Source of the DNA: an uncultured Lachnospiraceae bacterium
GTDB taxonomy: Bacteria; Bacillota; Clostridia; Lachnospirales; Lachnospiraceae
Direction of reading: 5' to 3'
Length of the DNA: 53,760 nt
Assembly: GCA_910588895.1 (NCBI GenBank)
Contig: CAJUSS010000001.1
Location: 32,586 to 86,345 of the forward strand
Shown: positions 35,095-42,808 of the stretch, piece by piece
Layout: every line of letters begins with the position of its first letter
How positions within the stretch are numbered: the first letter of the stretch is position 1
Made by a program: the position numbers and the translations under genes
The notes under the pieces: generated by a model
Seen by the model: only the letters and a program-made list of their open reading frames with translations
Told to the model about the DNA's origin: nothing
Databases searched by the model: none

Positions 35095-38000
35095 TCACAC
35101 CGCGAGATCATCCTTGATCGCGCTCCAGGCTGCGTCGATGCTAAAATGCTGCCGGATATAGACCTGGGTCTTCTCCGCCATCTGCCGCAGCTTTTCTGTA
35201 TCCGGATAGAGCCTGACCACCGCGTCGGCAAACGCCTGCCCTTCATCGGCCACCTCCATCACCTCCTTGGCCAGAGGGATACCCTCTGCCCCCACAGAGG
35301 TGGTGATGACAGGCGCGCCATTATAGATCGCCTCCACTACCTTGCCTTTTACCCCCGCTCCGAAGCGCAGCGGCACCACCACCAGCCTGCAGGCCGCGTA
35401 AAGCCGTGTCAGCTCCTCCTCCGTCACAAAGCCCCGGATCACGATCCCTGCATCCGTTGTCTCCAAGGCCCGGATCTCATCCGTCACCTTAGAGCCCACC
35501 ACATAGAATCGCACATCCGGCAGCTTTTCCCGGATCAGCGGGAACACCTCCCTTGCGAACCAGAGGACCGCGTCTGCATTGGGCGGATGGGCAAAGCCGC
35601 CTACGAACAGCAGCCCCTCCCTGCGGGCAAAGTCCATATCCAGCTTCTCCAAAAACGTCTCGTAAACATAGGCGGTGATCGCCTTCACCGGGATGCTCCC
35701 GTCGATCTGGCGGATCGCCTCCACCTCCACATTGGAGGGGTAATAGGACATGGATGCCTTGTAGAACATGGAAAACTCCACTGACTTCCAGTACTCCGAA
35801 TCCCGCTTTTTCCTGATGTCCCCAGTCAGCTCGAACTCCCGGCGCTCCCGCAGAAAATGCAGATCATGTCCGTAGTAGATCACCTTGCAGTCTGTGTGGT
35901 CCTTGATAAAATCTACATACTTGCCGGCGATATGGGGGCGGTTTAAGTAGACGATGGCAATATCCTTGCCATGCTCCTTCAGCCAATCCCAGATCCCGGT
36001 CTGGTACTCCTCCCCGTATAGGATCTCGATCCCCATCTGCTGCAGCGTGGTGGAATAAGGCTCCTCATGGAGGAAGTTATCCCCCAGGAATTTCACCACA
36101 TAGCCCTTCTTCAAGAACATCTTCAGATACTGGAAGGTGGTCTTGGATCCGGCATCCTTATCATAGGTAGGGACGTAATGATCCACCACCAGGATGATCT
36201 TTTTGCCCATGCTCCTCTCCCTTGCGCGGAAGGGGTCCGGGTTCCCGGTGTTGACGCACTGCGCCATAAGTTCCCTGGCCCATTTTTCCTTCAGCTTCTC
36301 CCCGTTCTCCACCTGATACCGCTTGAGGCCCGTACCGTTCACATCGGTCCCGTTCGAAACGCCCTCAAAATGGATCACCTTGGACAGGGGCTGATAGACC
36401 ACTCTAAGGCCGGCCCTCCGGACCGCAAAGGCCAGATCCGAATCCTCGCAGTAAGCCGGCGCATACCGCTCGTCAAAGCCTCCGATCTTCTCCCAAAGCG
36501 CCCGCGAAAGGAGGATCGCCGCGCCGGAGATGTAATCCACATCCTTTACATAATTATATTCCGCCTTATCGGGATCGTCCAGCTTTCCATAGTTCCAGCC
36601 GGAGCCGTCGCTCCAGATGATGCCCCCGGCCTCCTGGAGCCGCCCGTCCGGGTAGACCAGCTTCGAGCCCACCATCCCGATCGCAGGGTCTGAACGGATC
36701 AGATCCACCAGGGCGCTCAGCCAGCCTTTTGTCACCTGGGTGTCATTATTTAAGAACATCAGATAACGGCCTCTGGCCCGTGCAGCTGCATAGTTGCAGT
36801 TCTTTAAAAAGCCCTGGTTGGTCCCGTTCCTTACGATCACCAGGTTCTCCGTATATTTTTCCAGCTCCCTGGTGGCGTCGGCGGACATGTCGTCGGCGAC
36901 GATCACCTCATAGGACACGTCCTTGGTGTGCTCCAGAATCGACAGGAGGCAGGCATAGGTATAGTGGATCTGGTCATAGACCGGGATCACGATAGATACG
37001 CAAGGCTCCCCCGTGACTTTAGGAAAACACAGCCGCCCATGGGTCAGATAGGCCTCCCCCACGGCAAAATCCCCCCTGATCCGGTTCCGCCCCTCCACGG
37101 TAAGATACAGCCGTCCGTATCGGATGGGATGGCGGAGGGTACCGATGCAATAGTTTAAGAGCTTCCGCCGCCGGGTGCCCTTGGGGAAGCGCCTGCCCAC
37201 CGCTCCCTTTATCTTCCGCCAGACCTTGAACAGGATCGCCTCATGACGGTTTAAGTAGGTCAAAAGCGTTCCCATCTCGTCGATCTCATGGCGCAGGTCC
37301 CGGATCATAGTCTCCAGGTTCGCGATATGATTGTTGGAAAGCCGCTGGGTCTCATTCCGCTTGCGGATCTCCGTGTTCTTCTCCTCGATCTCCAGCTGCA
37401 GCTGCAGGACCCTCTCTTTCGCCCGGACAAGCTCCTTATCCGCCTGCGCCAGAGCGGCGAGCTCCGTGACCGGCTGCTGGTAGCGGCGCAGGTAGCCCTG
37501 GCTGCTGTCCCCGTGGACATATGTCTGAAAAGCTTCCTCCATAGACCGGTAAAGGGCTGCCAGCTCCTCCCCGATCCCAAAATCCTCTAAGAAGGCTTTT
37601 ATATCTGTCCAGCCCAAGATCTCCTTATAGCGCTCATAAAAATAATACAGGTTCCGATAACGCAGATAACCTACCGGGATGGGAAAATCAAAGACCCACT
37701 CATAGTCCATGGACCAGATCCCCTCCTCCGTGACCATCAGGTTCTCGAAAAGGCCGTCCACATTGGAGACATGAAAGCTCTGGTCGGAAAGGGTACGGAT
37801 ACCCGGCGCATCCCCAAATACCTCGGTAAGATAGGGGGTAATGGCGAACGGCTCCAGCTCCACAGCCGGTCCTCTCGCCTCCTGGCCCGCAGCTTTGCCG
37901 GGTCCGTCATCCCGGTCAGATCCTTCAGGCCTGTACCCCTCCCCAAAGATCCCCCAAAACACCAGACGCAGCCCCTCCTCCAGGACCTCCTTAGCCGGAG

Positions 38001-38289
38001 TGCCTGCCTGGATCTTTTTCCCCATCAGCTCCGCCAGGGTCTGACCCTGTAAAAAAGGGAAACGCGCACAGCTGCCGCACACGCTTTGGGGGGCTAAGAT
38101 CTTGATGCAGGGGTTCTGTCCGGTCAGCTGCTCCAGCTTTTTTTTAAAGGAGGCGATATGCAGCTCCCCCTCCGGGCATAGTGCGGCCTTTTCCACAAAG
38201 CGCACTCCATCCTCCTCAAGGATGCTGGTGCGTATCTGGTACTCCGGCCGTCTGGTCCGGTTATATTTAACAAATAGTGTTTGCACCAT
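35095..38289 (-). CDS. Four-part protein: kinase-like domain, coiled coil, GT2 and GT4 glycosyltransferases
   Basis: A 1064-residue soluble protein. Residues 1-260 look like a protein-kinase-fold sugar kinase: candidate beta-3 Lys34 in VEKAAL, catalytic-loop NVDGLFENL (Asp178-x4-Asn183) and a metal Asp195 in WSMDYEW. Residues about 275-349 are a heptad-rich, charged coiled coil. Residues about 430-680 are a GT2 domain (VSIVIPVYDQ, FLNNDTQV, CEDSDLAF). Residues about 694-1064 are a GT4 domain (GKKIILVVDHYVP, GGFAHPPNADAV, RFGAGVKGKVVEA). The ATG has GGAGG seven bases away and its gene overlaps the methyltransferase stop by 23 bases. Kinase assignment is by motif only. It probably adds two sugars and a phosphate at the chain end or at the start of the glycan. 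Confidence 0.82.
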   Translation of the reverse strand: MVQTLFVKYNRTRRPEYQIRTSILEEDGVRFVEKAALCPEGELHIASFKKKLEQLTGQNPCIKILAPQSVCGSCARFPFLQGQTLAELMGKKIQAGTPAKEVLEEGLRLVFWGIFGEGYRPEGSDRDDGPGKAAGQEARGPAVELEPFAITPYLTEVFGDAPGIRTLSDQSFHVSNVDGLFENLMVTEEGIWSMDYEWVFDFPIPVGYLRYRNLYYFYERYKEILGWTDIKAFLEDFGIGEELAALYRSMEEAFQTYVHGDSSQGYLRRYQQPVTELAALAQADKELVRAKERVLQLQLEIEEKNTEIRKRNETQRLSNNHIANLETMIRDLRHEIDEMGTLLTYLNRHEAILFKVWRKIKGAVGRRFPKGTRRRKLLNYCIGTLRHPIRYGRLYLTVEGRNRIRGDFAVGEAYLTHGRLCFPKVTGEPCVSIVIPVYDQIHYTYACLLSILEHTKDVSYEVIVADDMSADATRELEKYTENLVIVRNGTNQGFLKNCNYAAARARGRYLMFLNNDTQVTKGWLSALVDLIRSDPAIGMVGSKLVYPDGRLQEAGGIIWSDGSGWNYGKLDDPDKAEYNYVKDVDYISGAAILLSRALWEKIGGFDERYAPAYCEDSDLAFAVRRAGLRVVYQPLSKVIHFEGVSNGTDVNGTGLKRYQVENGEKLKEKWARELMAQCVNTGNPDPFRARERSMGKKIILVVDHYVPTYDKDAGSKTTFQYLKMFLKKGYVVKFLGDNFLHEEPYSTTLQQMGIEILYGEEYQTGIWDWLKEHGKDIAIVYLNRPHIAGKYVDFIKDHTDCKVIYYGHDLHFLRERREFELTGDIRKKRDSEYWKSVEFSMFYKASMSYYPSNVEVEAIRQIDGSIPVKAITAYVYETFLEKLDMDFARREGLLFVGGFAHPPNADAVLWFAREVFPLIREKLPDVRFYVVGSKVTDEIRALETTDAGIVIRGFVTEEELTRLYAACRLVVVPLRFGAGVKGKVVEAIYNGAPVITTSVGAEGIPLAKEVMEVADEGQAFADAVVRLYPDTEKLRQMAEKTQVYIRQHFSIDAAWSAIKDDLAV

Positions 38290-39196
38290 GGCCTTTCCTC
38301 CAGATCACTAAGTATGAATTTGCAAATGCTGGGAAGCTGCCTGCCGCGCTCAGCCTATCTATGACCGCTTCCTCCGAGAACAGCCGATATCTGGGCCTCT
38401 CGTACTCGGCGAACAGACTGGGCACCTCGCCCTTTGCAGGCAGATACCGATCGGAATAAACGGCCGTGGGCAGCTTGTGATCCGGCAGCGGATAATAAAA
38501 GCTGGCCTGGCCGCCAAGTCCGGCAAACAGCTCCTGCAGCTCCTGCAGGGACATGGACAGCTCCTTTGGATCGGCCTTTGCTCCGGCCAGAAGCTTTAAA
38601 GCCTGGGGATTGGGGAGGGCCAGGACCAGATGACCTCCCTCTGCCGTCATGGCGGCCGCTCTTTCGATCAGCCGTCTGCCCAAAGGCATGCTCTGCCCTC
38701 CTTCTCCCCGACCGCCGCGGCCATCCATCTTATCCCTGTCCTCCAACTTCCCGGCTGTCACGGTGTTGTCTCTTTCGGCCCCGCCATCCTCCCTTTCCTC
38801 TGCCTTCGGACTGAGCAGGAATACCCAATCGAAGGTCCGCTCCTCTGTCTTCATCTCCCTTTCCAGCCCTGCAAGGTCCCCGCACTGATAGCGGATGTTC
38901 CCCAGAGCTCCGTGCCGTTTTTTATCCACTTCCAGGGTCTCTAAAAGAGGATCCAGCACCAAGACTTCCTTGGCCTTTCGGGCCAGGGCCCCGGTCACCG
39001 CCCCTGCGCCGGAACCGATCTCCAATACCCGGTCCTCCGACTGGATCTGGATCCACTCCACCAGGTTCTCCCGGATAGGAGACAGCGCCAAAAGCACCTC
39101 CGGCCGATCGTCCTGCTCCAGGATCTTCCGGATGCCCTCCTCGTCGGCTCCATACTCTTCCATCAGATCTAATATCGTATAGCTGATCTCTCGCAC
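38267..39196 (-). CDS. SAM-dependent methyltransferase of the glycan locus
   Basis: A 309-residue class I methyltransferase. Motif I is VLEIGSGAGAVTGAL (about 57-71), followed by EVLVLDPLLETLE (acidic residue of motif II) and LVLALPNPQALKLLAG for motifs post-II/III. A polar, glycine/glutamate-rich insertion lies at about 130-170. The start is taken as GTG at 39196 (GGAGG six bases upstream); an in-frame Met 29 codons earlier has no ribosome site. The gene overlaps the kinase-like/glycosyltransferase gene by 23 bases and follows wzt, so methylation of the exported glycan, perhaps as a chain end cap, is the likely role. Confidence 0.8.
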   Translation of the reverse strand: MREISYTILDLMEEYGADEEGIRKILEQDDRPEVLLALSPIRENLVEWIQIQSEDRVLEIGSGAGAVTGALARKAKEVLVLDPLLETLEVDKKRHGALGNIRYQCGDLAGLEREMKTEERTFDWVFLLSPKAEEREDGGAERDNTVTAGKLEDRDKMDGRGGRGEGGQSMPLGRRLIERAAAMTAEGGHLVLALPNPQALKLLAGAKADPKELSMSLQELQELFAGLGGQASFYYPLPDHKLPTAVYSDRYLPAKGEVPSLFAEYERPRYRLFSEEAVIDRLSAAGSFPAFANSYLVIWRKGHGANTIC

Positions 39197-39279
39197 AGCT
39201 TTCCTCCATTCTCGCCTGCCTTGCCGCCAGATCCCTTTTGGCAGGCCTCCTCCAGGCATCCTGTCCGGGCCGCTCCTGC

Positions 39280-40659
39280 TCACTGTTTCTTAGCGGTCAC
39301 CTTCGACTCCATATCGTATACCCCCACGGTATTTTTATTGGAGATCACGGTGATATTGACCACATCATACAGCCGATGGTAGACCACATGCTCCCCATTC
39401 TCAAAACCGGTGCAGCTCATAGAAAGCAGGTATTCGCCTCCCTGCAGGTTCATCTTCTGGGTGAAGTCCACCTGGTACTCGTCCCCCTGTTTTACCGGCT
39501 TGATGTCCGCGCCTTCGTACATGGTGTTGGTCCCTGTAAGATCGGTCCCCTTTTTATCCTTTATGGTATACGTAAAGATCGGAGCTTCGATATCCGCATA
39601 GAAACGGATCTTCTCCCGGATCGTGAACATCTCGCCCTTTAGCAGCAGATTGGTCAGGTTCCCCCGCTCATCCAAAAGACCCAGATCATAGATCTTTGCC
39701 CTTCCGTCCCCATACTCGGTCCGGTTGCCATTGACCGTGATCTGCTCTTGCATCAGCTTTTCTGCCGGTCTTTTTTCCGCTCCTTCCCCTGAGCGGGCAT
39801 CTCCTGTCTGCCCGCTTTTCGGTGCTGCGCTCTTAGGCGTATCTGTCCCCGCCGCGCCGGCGGTCTCACCGTCCGTTTTTTCCTTGTCCAGCTCAACACG
39901 GAGCTGATCCATCTGCCCGGCCAGGATCTTCTTATACAGGTCTACCATATGCCCTGCGTTTCCTTCTGCGATGAACTGCCCTTTATTTAAAAGGACCACC
40001 TTGTCGCAGTATTTGATGATGCTCCCCATATCGTGGGTCACCATCAGGATCGTGGTCCCCTTCTGGCGGATCTCCTCCATCCGGCGGTAGCATTTGGCCT
40101 GAAAGAACACATCCCCCACAGACAGGGCCTCATCCACGATCAAGATCTCCGGCTCCACATTGATCGCCAGAGCAAAGGCCAGGCGCACGAACATACCGCT
40201 GGAATAGGTCTTCACCGGCTGATACACAAAATCCCCGATCTCCGCAAAATCCAGGATATCGTCAAGCTTTCTGTCCATCTCCTTTTTGGGATAGCCCATC
40301 ATCGTGCCGTTCATATAGATGTTCTCGATCCCGGTATAATCCATATTGAACCCGGCGCCCAGCTCCAGAAGAGCGGAGATCTTTCCCTCCACCTTAACGC
40401 TCCCCTCTGTAGGTGTGAGCACGCCGGTGATGATCTTCAATATGGTTGATTTCCCGGATCCATTGGTACCGATGATCCCCACAGTCTGTCCCTTTTCCAC
40501 CGTAAAGGAGATCTTATCCAGAGCATAAAAATCTTTATGATAGACCTTGTGGGTCAGGCTCAGAGACTCCTTTAGGCGGTCGATCGGCTTGTCATACAAT
40601 CTATAGATCTTCGTCACATCCTGGACAATCATGGCGCAGTTTTCCTTCTCTTTCAACAT
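39280..40659 (-). CDS. wzt: Polysaccharide ABC exporter ATP-binding protein with C-terminal glycan-binding domain
   Basis: A 459-residue Wzt-type protein. The nucleotide-binding domain (about 1-250) has Walker A GTNGSGKST (64-72), signature YSSGMFVRLAFA (152-163) and Walker B ILIVDEALSVGD (172-183). A low-complexity Lys/Ala/Gly linker follows (about 255-315). The C-terminal domain (about 315-459) is a beta-rich Wzt_C region. In E. coli O8/O9a that domain reads the methyl or methyl-phosphate cap of the finished chain before export. The ATG at 40659 has GGAG six bases upstream; Met four codons earlier is the alternative. It has its own promoter and is separated from wzm by two unrelated genes. 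Confidence 0.92.
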   Translation of the reverse strand: MLKEKENCAMIVQDVTKIYRLYDKPIDRLKESLSLTHKVYHKDFYALDKISFTVEKGQTVGIIGTNGSGKSTILKIITGVLTPTEGSVKVEGKISALLELGAGFNMDYTGIENIYMNGTMMGYPKKEMDRKLDDILDFAEIGDFVYQPVKTYSSGMFVRLAFALAINVEPEILIVDEALSVGDVFFQAKCYRRMEEIRQKGTTILMVTHDMGSIIKYCDKVVLLNKGQFIAEGNAGHMVDLYKKILAGQMDQLRVELDKEKTDGETAGAAGTDTPKSAAPKSGQTGDARSGEGAEKRPAEKLMQEQITVNGNRTEYGDGRAKIYDLGLLDERGNLTNLLLKGEMFTIREKIRFYADIEAPIFTYTIKDKKGTDLTGTNTMYEGADIKPVKQGDEYQVDFTQKMNLQGGEYLLSMSCTGFENGEHVVYHRLYDVVNITVISNKNTVGVYDMESKVTAKKQ

Positions 40660-40714
40660 AGATATCTCCATAAAAGCTTTGGTCTAAACCTTTCTATCCA
40701 GTTGGATCTGTAGT

Positions 40715-40723
40715 AGTATAGCA
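40715..40723 (-). promoter_or_regulatory. Extended -10 promoter of wzt
   Basis: Minus-strand TGCTATACT is an extended -10 (TATACT at 40715-40720 with TGC just before). A TTGATA lies 21 bases upstream (40742-40747), too far for a standard -35. Transcription would start the second half of the locus. Confidence 0.55.
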
Positions 40724-40765
40724 CAAAATCTCTGGTTTTCCTATCAAAACCTGTTTTTTCTATGA

Positions 40766-40802
40766 TAAAAACACCCACCCATGCAGACCGCTCATGTGGT
40801 GG
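40766..40802 (-). terminator. Internal terminator between the PsiE-like gene and wzt
   Basis: Minus-strand stem CCACCACATG/CATGGGTGG (imperfect) followed by GTGTTTTT. With the extended -10 promoter just after it, it splits the locus into two transcripts, or attenuates read-through. Confidence 0.55.
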
Positions 40803-40817
40803 ATGTCCTCTCTTCCC

Positions 40818-41246
40818 TCATACCTCATCTAAGGACGAGTCCTGTGTCTTCAGTTGTGCCTCCCGCTCCTTTTCCTTGGTCCGGGACACATGCAGATATC
40901 GGCGCAGGAAGCACAGCAGACCTACGCTGATGACAGATACGAAATCCATATAAGGGGTCGTCTCCCCTACGATCATATGTCTGGCGACCAGGAAGATGAG
41001 CACCTCCAGGATGTTGTCTGAATTTGGGCGGCAGAGCATCTCTAAAAATTCGATGCCGATGACGATCAGGAAGATCGCTTCCAGATAGTGCCGAAAGGTG
41101 GTCACATCCTCCAGCAGCTCCTTAAAAGCTGGGATGTTCTTCAGGATGCTGATCATCGCCAGTATGATCCCCAGCAGGACCAGTCCCGCCGCCAGCATCT
41201 CCAGGGCCTCACACACTGTCTGTATATACTTTTTTATCTTTCCCAT
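40818..41246 (-). CDS. PsiE-like small membrane protein
   Basis: A 142-residue protein with four hydrophobic segments (about 12-35, 50-72, 75-92, 100-120) and a basic, glutamine-rich cytoplasmic tail. FLVARHMIVGETTPYMDF resembles the conserved region of the phosphate-starvation-inducible PsiE family, whose function is unknown. The ATG at 41246 has GAGGAGG; the 21 open codons before it are rejected. Its place between wzm and wzt has no evident reason. Confidence 0.55.
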   Translation of the reverse strand: MGKIKKYIQTVCEALEMLAAGLVLLGIILAMISILKNIPAFKELLEDVTTFRHYLEAIFLIVIGIEFLEMLCRPNSDNILEVLIFLVARHMIVGETTPYMDFVSVISVGLLCFLRRYLHVSRTKEKEREAQLKTQDSSLDEV

Positions 41247-41310
41247 CGGAACCTCCTCTTTTCTGCCCCCTCTCCGGCCAGCACGGCGATCTTGCGGTGT
41301 GCCGTCCATG

Positions 41311-41907
41311 CTACACGGTCTGTCCGTACTGCTTGAGCCATCTGCGCCGCTCTTTATAGTCTGGCAGGACCGCTCCCACGATCTTCCAAAAGGCCGGCGA
41401 ATGGTTCATCTCTTTTCGGTGCGCCAGTTCATGGACCACCACATAATCCAGCACCTCCGGCGGCATCAGGATCAGCTTCCAGTGGAAATTCAGATTCCCG
41501 ACCGCACTGCAGCTCCCCCATCTGGTCTTGGCCGCCCGGATCGCGATCCTTTTATAGTCCACCCCCATCAGCCGGGAAAAATAATGTGCCCGCTCCTCCA
41601 GCCGCTCCCTTGCCTGCTGGCGGTACCGCGCCTCCAGCGCCGGATCCTGTTCATAGTCCGGGATCCCTTTTTGCTCCCGCTCCTCCTGCCTGGCTTCCAT
41701 GAGCAGGTATTTTTCAACGATCCATCTCTGCTTATCCTGCACGAAGCGCCGGAGGGTCTTGTCCGCCGTCTTTTTGGGCGCCCGCAGCTTTACGCCGCCT
41801 CTCCCCACCTCCAGACCTATGGTCCGCCGGTCGGAATAGACCACCTCCACCAAGATCTTTCTGGTCTCCCCCTGCAAGATGAAGGCAAGCTCTATCTGTC
41901 CGATCAT
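41311..41907 (-). CDS. YgjP-like M48-related metalloprotease family protein
   Basis: A 198-residue DUF45/YgjP protein. The zinc motif HELAHRKEMNHSPAFW (HExxH with the third ligand in the NHSPxFW segment) is intact, and RWGSCSAVGNLNFHWKL is the strongly conserved family stretch. The ATG at 41907 has AGGAG nine bases upstream. A longer start at 41961 would overlap wzm by 11 bases and is the alternative. The family is widespread; a role in glycan export is not known. It sits between wzm and the PsiE-like gene. Confidence 0.85.
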   Translation of the reverse strand: MIGQIELAFILQGETRKILVEVVYSDRRTIGLEVGRGGVKLRAPKKTADKTLRRFVQDKQRWIVEKYLLMEARQEEREQKGIPDYEQDPALEARYRQQARERLEERAHYFSRLMGVDYKRIAIRAAKTRWGSCSAVGNLNFHWKLILMPPEVLDYVVVHELAHRKEMNHSPAFWKIVGAVLPDYKERRRWLKQYGQTV

Positions 41908-41950
41908 CCTCTCCCGCTCCTCTATACATCGCTCCCGCAGCACATCTTTG

Positions 41951-42763
41951 CTACAGCACATCGGAAAAATGAGGCCGAAGACGCTTAAAGACCTTCAGGC
42001 CCAAAAGGAACAGCGCCGCCGTGACCGCCCAGAAATAGAGCGTCAAGGTAGGCCTCTCCCAGAACCAGTTCCCGGTCAGCATACTGTCCCTGTACCCCGC
42101 CACGATATAGTAAAAGGGGTTCAGCTTAAAGAAGATCCCGATCCATGGCGCTCTGGCAGTGAACAGGCCCTCATCATACATGATCGGCACCATCCACATC
42201 CCGAACTGCAGCATGATCCCCACGATCTGTGCCATGTCCTTAAAAAAGACCTGGATGGAGCTGGTCAGGTAGTTAAGGCCCAAGGCCAGCATAAATGCTG
42301 CAAATGAATAGTAGATGACCTGGATCCAGGTCACCGCAGGCCACCACTGATAACAGAAGTACAGCCCGCACATGATCAGCAGGAAGAAGCCGTGGACCAT
42401 GGCGCAGGACAGCAGCTTGATGATCGGCAGCATCTCTACCGGGAAGACCACCTTCTTCACCAGATAGCTGTATTCCTGCAGGCATCCCGTCCCCGCGTTC
42501 AGCGCCTCGCTGAAAAAGAACCATGGCACGATCCCCGGCACCAGCCAGATCACATAGGGCGCAGGGACCGGCGGAGCAGACTTAAAGCCGTATGGACCGA
42601 AGATCAAAAAATAGATCAGGACTGTCACCACCGGCTGCACGAACATCCACACTACGCCAAAATAGGATCCGGCCAGGCGTTTTTTAAAATCCGCCTTGGC
42701 CAGCTCCAGTATCAATTTTCTCTTTTTTATGATCTCCTTGCAGAGAGATGTCATATACTCCAT
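41951..42763 (-). CDS. wzm: Polysaccharide ABC exporter permease
   Basis: A 270-residue ABC-2 permease with six membrane segments. RDFKKRLAGSYFG-like start (KADFKKRLAGSYFGVVW, about 25-41) is the amphipathic coupling helix region of Wzm/TagG proteins; VFPVEMLPI and LNPFYYIVAGYRDSM near 225 are also conserved. With Wzt it exports a complete undecaprenyl-linked glycan. The ATG at 42763 has GGAG seven bases upstream; a 15-codon longer frame is less likely. Confidence 0.92.
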   Translation of the reverse strand: MEYMTSLCKEIIKKRKLILELAKADFKKRLAGSYFGVVWMFVQPVVTVLIYFLIFGPYGFKSAPPVPAPYVIWLVPGIVPWFFFSEALNAGTGCLQEYSYLVKKVVFPVEMLPIIKLLSCAMVHGFFLLIMCGLYFCYQWWPAVTWIQVIYYSFAAFMLALGLNYLTSSIQVFFKDMAQIVGIMLQFGMWMVPIMYDEGLFTARAPWIGIFFKLNPFYYIVAGYRDSMLTGNWFWERPTLTLYFWAVTAALFLLGLKVFKRLRPHFSDVL

Positions 42764-42808
42764 CGATAAGCTCCATCCATCTATACCATATAGGATCTCA
42801 CACACCAT

